Positions 32,700-43,665 of a stretch of 64,000 nt of DNA are shown here, in pieces (positions within the stretch are counted from its first letter, which is position 1; every line of letters starts with the position of its first letter). This DNA comes from Nematopogon swammerdamellus (taxonomy: Eukaryota > Arthropoda > Insecta > Lepidoptera > Adelidae), in NCBI GenBank assembly GCA_946902875.1, contig OX336351.1, positions 5,033,142 through 5,097,141 of the forward strand, written 5' to 3'. Position numbers and translations under genes: made by a program. The notes beneath the pieces were generated by a model that ran no database searches, had not been told where the DNA came from, and saw only the letters and a list, made by a program, of their open reading frames with translations.

Positions 32700-32947
32700 T
32701 ACGTTCATACTCCCAACATGATCAGTAAAAGCCCAAAGTCATAACGGTGGATTTCATGCAAAAACGTAATACCATTTTTATGTGTTACGCGTGAATATAA
32801 AAGTGATGAGGGTTGAAAAGTTTTCGTCGTATTTATTTTAATATTCTGTCAACGGGAGAATGGCGGAAGAGCGTTTCTGCTGTGCGGTCGCCTTGTGAAA
32901 ATGTTACATAATTCGATGGAACCATTTCGTTCTCGTTACGTTACTTT

Positions 32948-33335
32948 GTCAGCCTCGATAGCTCAGTGGTGCAGACAGTCAACTGTCGCTATTGATGATT
33001 AAGCAACGCTGGGCCGGTCATTACTCGGATGGGTGACCGCTCGACCGTTGGAGGCTGACCGTGTTTCGGATTCCACGTAAAACTGTAGGTCCCTTGCCTT
33101 CTTACCTTACTAGGTGGTGTGGTGGGGTTCAATCCGCCCGGGTTGGTATCACCGCACTGAATTAAACGTCGGTCGAAACGGCTATGTAAATAGTTTGTGT
33201 TTCCGTCCAGTTCAGTGTAGCCGGCACGACCGAATGGAAGCACTGACATGGCACCTAATTCAACCGGTGTTATGGGCTGTCATCATGGATGTTGTAGGTG
33301 ATGTAGCCAACCGTGTCAGCTTCCATAAAAAAAAA
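32948..33335 (+). mobile_element. Family C SINE, full length
   Basis: GTCAGCCTC head at 32948, 'gctgggccggtcattactcg' and 'gatgggtgaccgctcgac' (5S-like), closing GAGGCTGAC, body, and 'cttccataaaaaaaaa'. The small open frames through it are not genes. Confidence 0.85.
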
Positions 33336-33544
33336 GTCTATAAATGTCAATCATTTATTGAAGAGTGCCTAAATGTAAATATGACAAGGTTCTTCAAGCA
33401 AATGTTTACTTTAGGCATAACCTTCAATATAAGCGGTAATATAAACGAGAATACACACACACCGCGCTGCCAAACATCGCTTACTCGGTATCAAGGTAAG
33501 ATTTACGCACAGTTTATCTTCCACGCGTTGGGTTAAATTATACT

Positions 33545-33720
33545 TACATACCCCACGCTGTATCCCGACAACCGGGGTAAGCAGAGTAATCGGTGTTGTG
33601 CTGCAAGTACTCTTGTAAATTACAGCACAACACCGACCACCACATTTAGCAAAGTATTAGGACAAGAAAACTATCAAGCAGCAAGTAAGGCACGAAGACC
33701 CACCTGCTACACGTATTCTC
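33545..33720 (+). mobile_element. Family D repeat, 3'-truncated
   Basis: 'ggggtaagcagagtaatcgg' to 'aagacccacctgctac'. Confidence 0.65.
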
Positions 33721-33777
33721 GGTAACTACACGACTCGGTGGAAGGAACGTTTCAAGGAGAAATAGGTGTTATTATGG

Positions 33778-34060
33778 GTGATATCTTAATAAATAATAAT
33801 AAAAAAAGTAAAACATTAAGGGTGGTCCCCATACAAGAAAGGTTTTTTTTTTTCAAAGTTTTCTTTATTTTTGCTCTATAATGAACATTCAGGCGTTAAT
33901 CTTGCGGTGATATCGGTATGCACCGGTAAACAGTGCGCAAACTCTATAACATTAAAAGAGTATACTTAACAACAAATAATTAAAACTGGCCAATTAGGTA
34001 TACGTGGTGGTACGGAAACCTCGATGCGCGAGTCAGACTCGCACTTGGCAGGTTTTTTTA
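33778..34060 (-). mobile_element. Family A repeat, tail missing, interrupted
   Basis: On the minus strand it starts 'ctgccaagtgcgagtctgac' and 'cgcgcatcgaggtttccgta'. About 150 bp of other sequence separates this from 'cttgtatggggaccaccc'. Confidence 0.6.
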
Positions 34061-34109
34061 TAGCCTAATGTTGTATAACCCTAATCATCTAGATATATGT
34101 ACGATTATA

Positions 34110-34613
34110 TTGAAGAAAAAAAAAAGTTTTAAAAAACATAAAACCGACTTCCTAAAAAAAGTAAAACTAAAAAACTATTTAAAATAAAAATATAAAAACC
34201 GCCTTCAAAAATATATGAAATAAAAACCTAAAAAAAAAAACGAACCCTAGAGTTGAAGGCGGTGCTAAAAAGGCTACACAAATCACAAAGGATATTATCA
34301 TCCGCTCATGTTTTCTTTCATGCATCATTTTTGCTTGCTTTAGCACCGCCTTCAACTCTAGGGTTCGTTTTTTTTTTTAGGTTTTTATTTCATATATTTT
34401 TGAAGGCGGTTTTTATATTTTTATTTTAAATAGTTTTTTAGTTTTACTTTTTTTAGGAAGTCGGTTTTATGTTTTTTAAAACTTTTTTTTTATTTCACAG
34501 TTTTTTTTAGTATTTTTTTGCTATTAATGTACTCGGCGGAATCGCTCGGCCTTCGGCCTCGCGATTCCGCCTCGCTTTCCAATCCGATCTTGACCCAATT
34601 AAAATAGGACCAC
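34110..34613 (+). mobile_element. Family E foldback with perfect 150-bp arms
   Basis: Arms 34116-34267 and 34341-34492 are exact reverse complements as far as I can read, including the 11-base A and T runs. The spacer is 73 bases. 'ttatttcacag' and 'ccaatccgatcttgaccc' follow as in the 31-kb copy, but the 3' end is cut by a family C SINE at 34614. A 'gctcggccttcggcctcgcg' minisatellite unit is embedded near 34546. Confidence 0.8.
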
Positions 34614-34976
34614 GTCAGCTTCGATAGCTCAGTGGTGCAGACAGTCAACTGTCGCTATTGAATTTTAAGCAACGCTGGGTGCGGTCAGTACTTAGATGGG
34701 TGACCGCTGACCGTTGGAGGCTGACCAAGGTTCGGATTCCTCGTAAAACTGTAAGTCCCTTCCCTCGTAATCTTACTTGGTGGTAGGGTTTAACCTTCCC
34801 GGGTTGGTACCACCGCACTGAATTAAACGTCGGTCGAAACGGCTATGTAAATAGTTTGTGTTCTGTGTTAGTCTCTGTTTTCCGACCAGTTCAGTGTAGT
34901 CAGGACGATCAAAGGGGGAAGCACTGACATGGCACTGGTGTTATGGGCTGACATCACGGACGTTGTAGGTGATGTT
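34614..34976 (+). mobile_element. Family C SINE inserted in family E
   Basis: The head (GTCAGCTTC...GAGGCTGAC) and body are present. The last part ('agccaaccgtgtcagtttcc') is replaced at 34977 by short repeats. It contains an extra 'tctgtgttagtctctgttt' near 34860. Confidence 0.8.
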
Positions 34977-35170
34977 GCAGAACTTAGTAGAATGGACAGA
35001 CATAAACGTGTTACGGAAGCCTACTTTTATTATAAAATAACCGTCGGAGGACCTTGGTTGAAAATTGTAAAATTTAGTAGAACGGATAGACATGCATATG
35101 TTACGGAACCCTACATTCATTTTGCAGAACTTAGTAGAATGGACAGACATAAACGTGTTACGGAACCCTA
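34977..35170 (+). repeat. Short dispersed repeats 'ttagtagaatggacagacat'
   Basis: Three copies begin at 34984, 35074 and 35131, each running on to a gtgttacgga-like motif. Confidence 0.7.
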
Positions 35171-35254
35171 CTTAACAGTTGCACTCCGGGAGTGCCGGCA
35201 GATCCCGTGCCACTCTAACTTAACCCTTAACGCAATGACTTAAGGTTTCATTTT

Positions 35255-35470
35255 AAAAATGACGCTGACGCGATGTCGCGAGTTATACATTTTTACCCAC
35301 CTAAAAAAGTGCCAAGAGCCGCTAAAGAAGTTTTCACTTCAAAAACCTCAGGGTTATCCCCTTTCAAATAAAAAAAAAAAGAATTTTCAAAATCGGCCCA
35401 CAATTGACGGAGTAATCGCGTAACAAACATCCAAAAAAAGAAAACATACCGTCGAATTGAGAATCTTTTA
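35255..35470 (+). mobile_element. Family E 3' part, diverged
   Basis: 'aaaatcggcccacaattgac', 'ggagtaatcgcgtaacaaac' and 'gaattgagaatctttt' follow the 3' half of the family. Confidence 0.55.
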
Positions 35471-35765
35471 GGTCTAAAGTAAATTTCTCGTGAAGACAAA
35501 TGCAACGAGCCCAAACACGATGGGTTTATCATGTGTAGTTTAGGAGTTCCTATGGCCACCTTCTGTCTCCATCATCAAACCAGCTCGATGGTACTCGGTA
35601 CAGTAGGTACTGGCCAGGTACCATAATAAATTAAGCGCCGGTCGGAAAAGATAAAAAAATTTCAAATTTAGAATATTCATGAAACAAGGGTCCGAATATG
35701 TATCACTAGTATATCGATTCATGTATTTCAACAGGACAGAGAAAATTTCAAAATATTAGGTATTT

Positions 35766-36298
35766 AATACTTTTTAGTTTTTTTTTTTTGTTTTTTGGAA
35801 ATCGGTTTAATATTTTTTAAAACAGTTTTTATTTCATTCTTTTTAGTAATATTACATAAAAAAGAATAATCGAAATCGAATAATCGAAATCGATTGAAGT
35901 GGTACAGAATTATTCGCCATATGTGTCAGACTGCAAATTGCTGAATAAGTCCACATCACAAATGTTTTGCTGAAGGTAACCACACACCATACTAATTTAT
36001 CAAACTGAAAATTGCCGAAAACGACCACATCACAAGTTTTGCTGAAGGTAACCACACACCATAGTATTATGCTGATTTTTCGAAAACCACTGAACCAATT
36101 TCGATAAAATTGAAATGGGACCACCTCGGAAGTATGACCTAACTAACAAAAAAAGAATTTTCTAAATCGGCCCTCAATTGACGGAGAAATCGTGTTACAA
36201 ACATACAAAAAAATAAAAAAAAAAAAAAAAATAAAAAAAAAAAAAAACATACAGACGAATTGAGAACCTCCTCCTTTTTTGGAAGTCGGTTAAAAATA
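35766..36298 (+). mobile_element. Family E copy with internal duplications
   Basis: Starts near 'ttggaaatcggtttaat' and ends 'cctcctccttttttggaagt' and 'cggttaaaaat'. Internally 'gctgaaggtaaccacacacc' occurs twice (35970 and 36041). Confidence 0.6.
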
Positions 36299-37314
36299 TT
36301 AGGTACATGTTAATTTTTAGAACCGTTCTCGAATTATAAGCGAACTTAAAAATAGAACGAACGCGGACGATGCATCTTTGGTGCATTTTATACGTGGTCG
36401 TAAAATCTATCTGTCTATCACTTATTGATCCAGCGACGAGACGGTGAGAGTGTATTCACGTATGTTCCCACAATGTTCCCAAGACAATTCGACAGTTTTC
36501 ACACAGTCAGGACTTCAGGACTCACGACTAACGCAGGACAGACGCGACGCTTCAATACCGGATCGGATCGCACCGCAATACATACAATGAGGGGCGACAG
36601 CGACGGCAATTTTCGAACATTTAATATCATATGAAAATATATTATTGTACACCAGTTTAAAAAAGTTCTCAAAAAGCCAGTTTAACTAGCCTTAGGGATG
36701 TGAGAGAGGTACATGGGGGAGGACAATGCATGCGTAGAAACGATAGTATAGATAGTAACTGTAATAGTAATAATGATAAAGCATTAATAAAATATTATTT
36801 TATTCGATTGTACATATTCGTTTTTAATTGTATCATTGAGTGGCTCACTCAATCATATCGCTTGGAGTTTCCACCGACTTTCTGGCACATATAGGCATGA
36901 TTAAAGGATATTTCCCACCGCGAGCAAAGCCCCGGGAACAGCTATGTATCTATCTCTCTCCGTTTTAGGGTTCCGTAACCAGTGCCACCCTTTTAAATCG
37001 GTCAGGTGTCTGTCCGTCCGCCTTACCGCCTGTCTGTCTGTATGTCACACGCTATTTCCGAGCTTATTACTCCGGAATGTAATGCTCAATGAATCTTAAA
37101 ATATATAAAGAGTACAATTTAATATTTACAGCGTAAAGCCGTTTTGAAGTGTACATTTTTTTATTGATAGCGCGACATGTTGCATCGTTTCACCAACAAA
37201 TAGGTGTATAACGATGCCCATGGACATTCTGTGATTCAGGCACATTTATCTTAAAAGTATTTGTCATGCATTTTTATTATGTAAAAAGCACCTTTAATCC
37301 TCCTTATCCTTACC
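36299..37314. other. No gene; scattered repeat pieces
   Basis: 36960-37070 is a dispersed repeat ('tttagggttccgtaaccagt', (tgtc)n, 'cacacgctatttccgagctt') related to 41990-42110. 37160-37230 matches 25745-25912. Confidence 0.45.
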
Positions 37315-37530
37315 TATAATAAAATCCAACGTCTGCTTTCTGTCTGTCTGAGTGTCTGTCTGTCCGCTTATAACTCGAAAACCACTGAACCGATTTTAAT
37401 AAAAAAAAATATACGGATAGCTTGATTCTTCCCATCAACTATAGGCTACTTACTATCACGCTAAATGGCTTATGAGGTTAGCAGTGAAGTGAAATATGAG
37501 AGCGGGCGGAGCCGCGGGCACAGCTTGTGT
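37315..37530 (-). mobile_element. Small Helitron-like repeat
   Basis: 'ataactcgaaaaccactgaa', 'ccgattttaataaaa' and the terminal 'ggagccgcgggcacagct' are hallmarks of a very common lepidopteran element. The orientation is a guess. Confidence 0.5.
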
Positions 37531-38204
37531 AAGTATATGTACCAGATAAATAAACACTTTTTGATAGATTTTGATTTTTTTTTTAATTGAAATTTGCCCA
37601 CGCCCAGTCCCTTCAAGATGAAAGATGTTGAAACAATAATTAAGTAGTAGTTGTTGTAAACATTGTTTTCTTCTGACCGTACCGCATGTCAGAAACGTCA
37701 CATTCCGATCACGTGCGCGCTCTACGTCCGCGACACGGTGGGAGGGGTGGGGGAGGGTCGACAGCTCGGGGAGAGGGGGGGGGAGGTTATATGACTTGTA
37801 CCAGCAGCTCTTATGGTGGAGAATACGTTTAGAACCTCGTCACAGTACCTTGCTTTGTAAATACAATGTGCCAACCCTGACTTAGACGAGACGGAAGTCA
37901 ACTTCCTTCATACAAAATCGTATTTCGGCATTTATGTTTTCTAGCCCCCTAAACGTTATCAGATTTTTTTTCTTTTCTTAAGGACTGTCCAATCTACGTT
38001 CCTGTCTTTTTTGTTTACATGAAATATACCTACAACACACCGGAGCTAGAAATTTGTATTTCGACCGAAAAAATTAGATTTTTTTTTTTTTTTATGTCAT
38101 GAAGTTCATTATGCTTTATTGAGTCATCGATTTAGATATTAAAAAAATAAAACGACATGACATAGATTCGACTGTCCATAATGCAACAAAAAATTAATTG
38201 AAGG
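37531..38204. other. Unassigned, with a G-rich run
   Basis: 37739-37785 is G-rich ('ggaggggtgggggagggtcg') and could form quadruplexes. No gene. Confidence 0.4.
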
Positions 38205-38430
38205 ACAAGATGGCGCCGTGCTAAAGGGCGACAGTCTAGCCATCTCTCACCTTGAAGCGGTCCTTCCACCGAGTCATGCAGCAGGTGGGTCTTCGTGCCT
38301 TACTTGCTGCTTAATAGTTACATATCTTGTCCTATTACTTTGCTAAACGTGGTGATCGGGGTTGTGCACAAAACCGATTAAGTACTCTGATTACCCCGAC
38401 TATCGGGATACAGCGTGTGATAATATGTAT
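38205..38430 (-). mobile_element. Family D repeat
   Basis: 'gctaaagggcgacagtctag', 'catgcagcaggtgggtcttc' and 'gctaaacgtggtgatcgggg', with a rearranged end. Confidence 0.65.
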
Positions 38431-38929
38431 GTATCCTCTTAACTTAGAGTCAGGTGCACCATCGGTGAAATGCTGCCATTAGAATGCTAACCTGGCTTAA
38501 AGTTAAGTCTGGGTGTTAGGTCATTTAACTTTTTAAGAGGCATTTAAGAAAAATTTAATTGACATCTACCATGGAGAGTGAATGAATAGTGTCAGCTAAC
38601 AGATTGTTTTAGGGACTATTATCTTAGTCTTAGTCTTCTTAACGCTAAAAGATAGAGGTGAAACTAAGTTATTGATCATTGCGTATTATAGAATGCTGCC
38701 AGCGCATAGAAATTTATGATTTGATGAAAATTAAAGCACTTTCAGAGTTATTTTGCCTTGGTGCAAGTCGTGGTTTCACTTATCGAGTTACTGATATAAG
38801 CTGTCGTTAGTTAACGGATCTTTAGATATATTAAAGTCTGTGTTGGTGCAAATCGGCCCTAAGTTAGTAAAGTAATTTAGTAAAGGATAGCAGCGCGCAG
38901 TTGCATCTGACACACTCCACATTCACACC
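38431..38929. other. Unassigned, no gene
   Basis: No feature recognised. Confidence 0.4.
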
Positions 38930-39042
38930 ACTTCTCGCGAAACCACGCTCTGTGTGGTGCCGAAATAAATAAAACAGCGTCAAAGGGGACAAAAAGATTG
39001 TCGTCGATTTAATTGATACACCCTTTGAAGACTCTTTGTTCT
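38930..39042 (-). pseudogene. CR1-like LINE C-terminal piece
   Basis: Same 'tctcgcgaaaccacgctc...' and 'acaaaaagattgtcgtc' segment as 8040-8110, encoding on the minus strand the IDDNLF part of the C-terminus. Confidence 0.5.
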
Positions 39043-39089
39043 ATGAACCAGGAAATGGCACTCGAAAAAGCTCTATCACAATCGGTTTA

Positions 39090-39210
39090 AGCAGAGCCCC
39101 GACGACACTTTCTCACCAACAGAGTAGTAGAATCTTGGAACAGTCTACCCAGTGAAGTTGTAAATGCTGTCTCCGTTAATAATTTTAAAAACAAACTGGA
39201 CTCAAATAAA
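39090..39210 (+). pseudogene. CR1-like LINE C-terminus
   Basis: One uninterrupted frame reads 'RRHFLTNRVVESWNSLP', then 'SEVVNAVSVNNFKNKLD'. This is the near-terminal motif of CR1-clade RT proteins ('RR.FFS.RVV..WNSLP..VV.A.S.N.FK..LD'). It ends in an (aaat)n tail at 39231-39249. The rest of the element is missing. Confidence 0.75.
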
Positions 39211-39400
39211 CAGGAATCAAATAAAAAATATATAAATAAATAAATAAATACAAAATCTAATATATTTATATAATATTAAGTATTAACTAAATAAATATAG
39301 TGATATAGGCGCATCAGCTAATAGCTGTTAGCCTATTAAAATAATATAAAAAAACACACTAGCCAGAGTAAAAGGGGTAGTGTGCAAACATATAGCCTAC

Positions 39401-39581
39401 CTGCACTATAGGCACTCCATTACCCCGTTTGCCACAGTCTGCGATTTGTTTGCCGACGTTACGGAATGAGATGTCAAGATGAAGGGAGCCATCCTTTGAA
39501 TACACGTCCATAGAATAGGGCGAATTCTCCAGAGCCACGTAATAGTTTGGCGTACTGCCACCGCACGTATTTATGTAAATG
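39401..39581 (-). CDS. Candidate internal exon of an unrecognised gene
   Basis: On the minus strand a 181-bp segment is preceded by 'ttcattcaacgtcatcag' (acceptor AG at 39582-39583) and followed by GTAGGC (donor, from 39400). The frame stays open and encodes 60 residues containing 'CGGSTPNYYVALENSPY' and 'MDVYSKDGSLHLDISF', ending 'VPIVQ'. Two cysteines are near residues 6 and 49. Intron phases would be 2 (in) and 0 (out). The composition is protein-like, unlike nearby chance frames, and no LINE or LTR motif is visible. I do not recognise the family. It could be a host exon stranded or duplicated among repeats, or part of a transposon gene unknown to me. The open frame extends past both splice sites (39359-39733), so splicing is not proven. 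Confidence 0.4.
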
Positions 39582-39791
39582 CTGATGACGTTGAATGAAA
39601 TTTTTTTTCGGAATGGCCCGGAAATTATGCAAGGGAGCAAAACAAAATTTGCCGTTATGAATGTCGGATGTATCACACGGAAAAGCGTGCAGGCGTCTAA
39701 ATCGTTCGTGTTTGCTTGTCTAGAAAAATGCAAACGATTTTGTTGTGATTTTTAGAATTCTGTGCGTGGAACCAGGAAGATTATTAGACTA

Positions 39792-40143
39792 GTACCGTGT
39801 GGGGCCGGTACTGTACCTTGTGGGGCCAGTACTTTAAAATAATGGCCCCACTGCATCTCTCCCCGTGTACGTCGTAAAAGGCGACTAAGGGATATGACTC
39901 CCTTCTTACATTACTAGGTGGTAGGGTTTGCCCGGGGGTCGCCCGGGATGGTACCACCGCACTGAATGAAACATCGGTAGAAACGGCTATGCAAAATAGT
40001 TTGTGTTTTCCGTCCAGTTCAGCGTAACCGGCACGACCGAAGGGAAGCACTGACATGGCACCTAGTTCACCTGATGTTATAGGCTGACATCACGGATGTT
40101 GTAGGTGATGTAGCCAACCGTGTCAGTATCCATTAAAAAAAAA
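39792..40143 (+). mobile_element. Chimeric SINE: family D head on family C body
   Basis: 'taccgtgtggggccggtact' is immediately repeated ('taccttgtggggccagtact'). Then 'ccccactgcatctctccccg', 'aaggcgactaagggatatga', and the family C body from 'ttactaggtggtagggttt' to 'cagtatccattaaaaaaaa'. Counterpart of 9909-10229. Confidence 0.75.
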
Positions 40144-40640
40144 GACTCGTCATCTGAAACTGCCTTCTTTATTTTTTTTATTGCACCCGAACTTGGTCGC
40201 TGTGCTTAATGTCGGAGTCTCAGGCATAGCCAATTTAGCCCCGAGAAAGTGCCAGTGCGGGTTGTAGGCGAACTAAGGACGTTTGGGAATGGCTACTAAC
40301 CCGCGATTAAAAGATCCGTGGATTGTAGAAGTAAGCGAAGATATTCCCCGGAAGCCCATTTCACAGCTTTGCAGTACGACACAAGAACCATTCAGAGAAT
40401 CGTGCCGTTAGAAGAATTTCTGTTGACTACGAAGGGGTGTTCCGCGAGAGTATGGCGGGTTTGACGAATGCGAACAGGAGGAGGAGGGATGAGAGAGGCG
40501 AGTTCTTGGAGCAGCAGCTTGTAATACGGCTGAAATTGAGGCTTAACCGAAATTCCTTCTCTTCTCTTCTGTACTATTACATTGAAAGTATAATGTAGGT
40601 CCCTTCCCGTACCTTATTGGGTTTAACTCGTCCGTATTGG
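40144..40640. other. Non-coding with unnamed repeat
   Basis: 40380-40505 matches 8226-8350 in part. 40585-40640 carries a fragment of the SINE core ('atgtaggtcccttcccgtac'). Confidence 0.4.
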
Positions 40641-41016
40641 TTTTTTTTTTATGGAAACTGACACGGTTGGCTACATCACATACAACATCCGTGATGTCAG
40701 CCCATAACACCGGGTGAACTTGGTGCCACGCCAGTGCTTCCCCTCGGTGGTGCCGGCTACACTGAACTGGACGGAAAACAGAAAGTATTTACATAGCCGT
40801 TTCGACCGACCTTTCATTCAGTGTAGTGGTACCAACCTGGGTGGGATAAACCCTACCACCTAGTAAGGTAAGAAGGGAAGGGACCTACAGTTTTAAGTGG
40901 AATCCGAACCACGGTCAGCCTCCAACGGTCGAGCGGGCACCCATCCAAGCACTGACCGCGCTCAGGGTTGCTTTACAACAGTCGACGGACCGCACCACTG
41001 AGCTACCGAGGCTGAC
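40641..41016 (-). mobile_element. Family C SINE, full length
   Basis: On the minus strand GTCAGCCTC at 41016, 'agctcagtggtgcggtccg', 'gcggtcagtgcttggatggg' and a GAGGCTGAC stem close the head. The body follows, ending 'cagtttccat' plus ten A's. Its 5' end is followed at 41033-41095 by a plus-strand 3' scrap of the same family. Confidence 0.88.
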
Positions 41017-41032
41017 AAAAACGATGTCTTGG

Positions 41033-41095
41033 GCTCACCCGGTGTTATGGGCTGACATCACGGATGTTGTAGGTGATGTAGCCAATCGTGTCAGA
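41033..41095 (+). mobile_element. Family C SINE 3' scrap
   Basis: 'cacccggtgttatgggctga' to 'gtagccaatcgtgtcag', without an A tail. Confidence 0.65.
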
Positions 41096-42744
41096 ACGCG
41101 AAATTTCAAGTAAATCTCCTCAATTTTCTCAACAATACACAACTGCGATAACATCCATGTACCTGGCGTAGTTCCGCGGAGCCGCGTCCCGGTGCGATAT
41201 GGTTCGTACTTCCGGTACTTTATCTTATTATTCAATAATACGCTTTTTCGCCACTATTTTGGGGAATATAGCGGCGATGCGAGCGTATGGAAGTTTCGCG
41301 AATGGGCTAACGGCTTTCGTGGTTTTGTATTTTTATGTGAGACTGTTGTGTACCTACTGCATTCATTCGTCCGTTAGTTTATCATAAATTATGATCAAAT
41401 ACCAATATTAATATGCAGGGTGTTGTTAACGGCCACTACATAAAATTTAGGAAATGATTATTGAGATCAATAGTAACAAAAAATTCATATAACTTTTTTC
41501 TGAATTCCCTTTAAATAAAAAAAAATACAGTTTTCATATAAACTAATTGATTAATTTCGTGTAAAAAGGATCTAATATTCCGCACGAGCGTGTGAATGAA
41601 AGGCGCGCGGTGAGTGAGCGAGCAGGAACGAGTGCGTGGAGTGCGAAGATGCGAGGCGGCGCGGAGCGGGCAGCGCGGCGTGAGTTATTCGACCCCGACC
41701 ATTCCCGCGCCAGCGCCCTCACCAAGCGCGCGTCAAATTACACTTGACGAAAACATAAATTTCAAAAATTAATATCTCGAAAACTATACACTTTAGAGAA
41801 AAACTTTTATACTTTTTTGGCTCGGAAAAACATGAGGACTGCGCTGCCGATTAATGTATTCACCGTTCCATTCTGTATAGAAATCGGTCACTTGGAGAAA
41901 TACCTCGTAGCACAATAATCATTCCGAGATAAATATATGCCAGATTAAATTCCAGTAAACTGAATGAAAATCCATTCACCCGTTTTTAGGGTCCTTATCA
42001 GCGATGCTGGCAGATAACCATATAAATATGTCTGTGCTTCTTTTTGTCTGTCTGTCACACACGCTGTCCGAAGTGATTAGGCCGGATCGTAAAGCTTAAT
42101 GTCTAATATCTAAAAAAAAAAATACATTTTAGTTCTTGAGGAATTATGTATAACTATTTTGAAGGGTATTGAGAAAACAGCATTCTGATGAGAATGCTGT
42201 TTTAGGAAAATGTATTAAAATAAATTCCTTGCAAATAAAAACGGATCATTTTATTACAGGCAGCATCGTGGTACTAAATATGAAGATCTCTGCCCCTCGC
42301 TTTGATATGAACAGGAAAAAAAAATGGCCAGCAAATCTTTATAAATTCACAAAAGTTTCCAAATTAATAAAGTTGTGAATTAAGTCAGCGATATCTCAAA
42401 AGGAACTTTTGTGAGTGAGCTCTTGAGTTGCCAAATTTTTGGAAGCGAGTTTCATAACATCTCGGGATTAAATGAGCATTCTCTCTTATTGCTTCTTGTT
42501 CGGTGTAGTGCTCATAACTGGATGGTCTTAGTTTAAATTGGGCGGAACAGGTAAAGCGTTGTTTTGTTGTAATTTTGAATGGATTTGTACCTAAAGTAGA
42601 TAAGATTTTAAATTCAAATTCTTTTATTGTAATGTTTTTTTACATATCAGGTAATAGAATGAAATTAAATAATTTTTAAGGGCCTTTAACAATCATTTGT
42701 GAATATCAGCCTAATAGCAGGCCTCACGCACTCTATGTACTTGC
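41096..42744. other. No gene; GC-rich patch and hairpin
   Basis: 'gcagggtgttgttaacggcc' at 41416 resembles a MITE end without a mate. 41578-41735 is CpG-rich. 42174-42203 is a 13-bp perfect hairpin. 41990-42110 resembles 36960-37070. Confidence 0.4.
42174..42203. other. 13-bp perfect hairpin
   Basis: AAAACAGCATTCT / AGAATGCTGTTTT around a 4-base GATG loop. It stands alone in unassigned sequence. Confidence 0.6.
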
Positions 42745-42791
42745 GCGCGCTAACTACCTACCGCCCGACGGGCGGTAGGTAGTTAGCGCGC
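42745..42791. other. 47-bp perfect palindrome
   Basis: 23-base arms ('taactacctaccgcccg' plus a GCGCGC outer part) around a single A at 42768. Confidence 0.9.
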
Positions 42792-43113
42792 ACCTATTCG
42801 TCAGCGGCGCGAAGTATACATAGACGCTCGCCCACGCAACTGCGCGCAGCTGCAAAGCAATAATCACTTTACACTCGATCGTTAAGGTACATTTTCGCAC
42901 GCAGCGATTGGCGACGTGAAGCAGTAGGCTATTAAAGCCCGAAGGTAGGAACATTTTCTATGGAGTGATTTATCTGTTACGAAGTAACTATTAAGTAATC
43001 TGTGCTAATAGTACTTATCTTCTCCACCCCTTAGAGCCCAGATACCCTATAAACTACTAAATCCCTCTCATTTGGGGTTACCAACAGTCTATGTATACAA
43101 AGAACTTTAGTCT

Positions 43114-43390
43114 GTCCAGCCCAAAGATTTTCGAAGGAGAGAATATGTGCCGTGAACACCCACTCGTATCGGAACCGCTGTCGCCAGTTTCCGATCGCAC
43201 ACAATCACAATTCACACACACGAACGTACGTACACATTCGCGTCAGCGATTTTTGGCCAATCCGAAGGATTGCATCCACGTGCGCTCACGCACACATCGA
43301 TAGTTAATATGGGAATATCTGCCCATATTACGGTGTCGCGGACACGTCTCCTTCACATATCTACTCTCCTTCCAAAATTTGTGGCTGGAC
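43114..43390. mobile_element. TIR element, 277 bp
   Basis: Left 'gtccagcccaaagattttcg' with 'aaggagag', and right 'ctctccttccaaaatttgtg' with 'gctggac', are imperfect inverted repeats of about 27 bp. The symmetry continues as 'atatgtg/cacatat'. An inner hairpin lies at about 43308-43330. No target duplication is clear. Confidence 0.6.
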
Positions 43391-43665
43391 CTAAGTGACG
43401 TCTGCAAATTTACTTCGTAATTCCTCGTTTTGACTCCATCAGCAATTAGTGTATGTCATCCTCCTTGTTGCCCCAATCACAATTTGGAGATCTCTTTTTT
43501 GCCAGGAATGATGAATGAAATTATGTTTATTATTTTTCATAAGTAGATTTACAATTACAATTCTTAGATCTAACAAATACACAATATTACATAGGGTCTG
43601 GGCGCGGAGTATGTTGCTGAGCCGAGAACGAGCTTTCAGCCCAGCCTCCAGAGTGTTATTTTAAA

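Noticed and set aside
33114..33536. 140-aa open frame
   Set aside because: Its first half is a family C SINE body and the remainder has no domain.
42174..42203. microRNA precursor or terminator
   Set aside because: A 13-bp stem is too short for a microRNA, and intrinsic terminators are not expected here.
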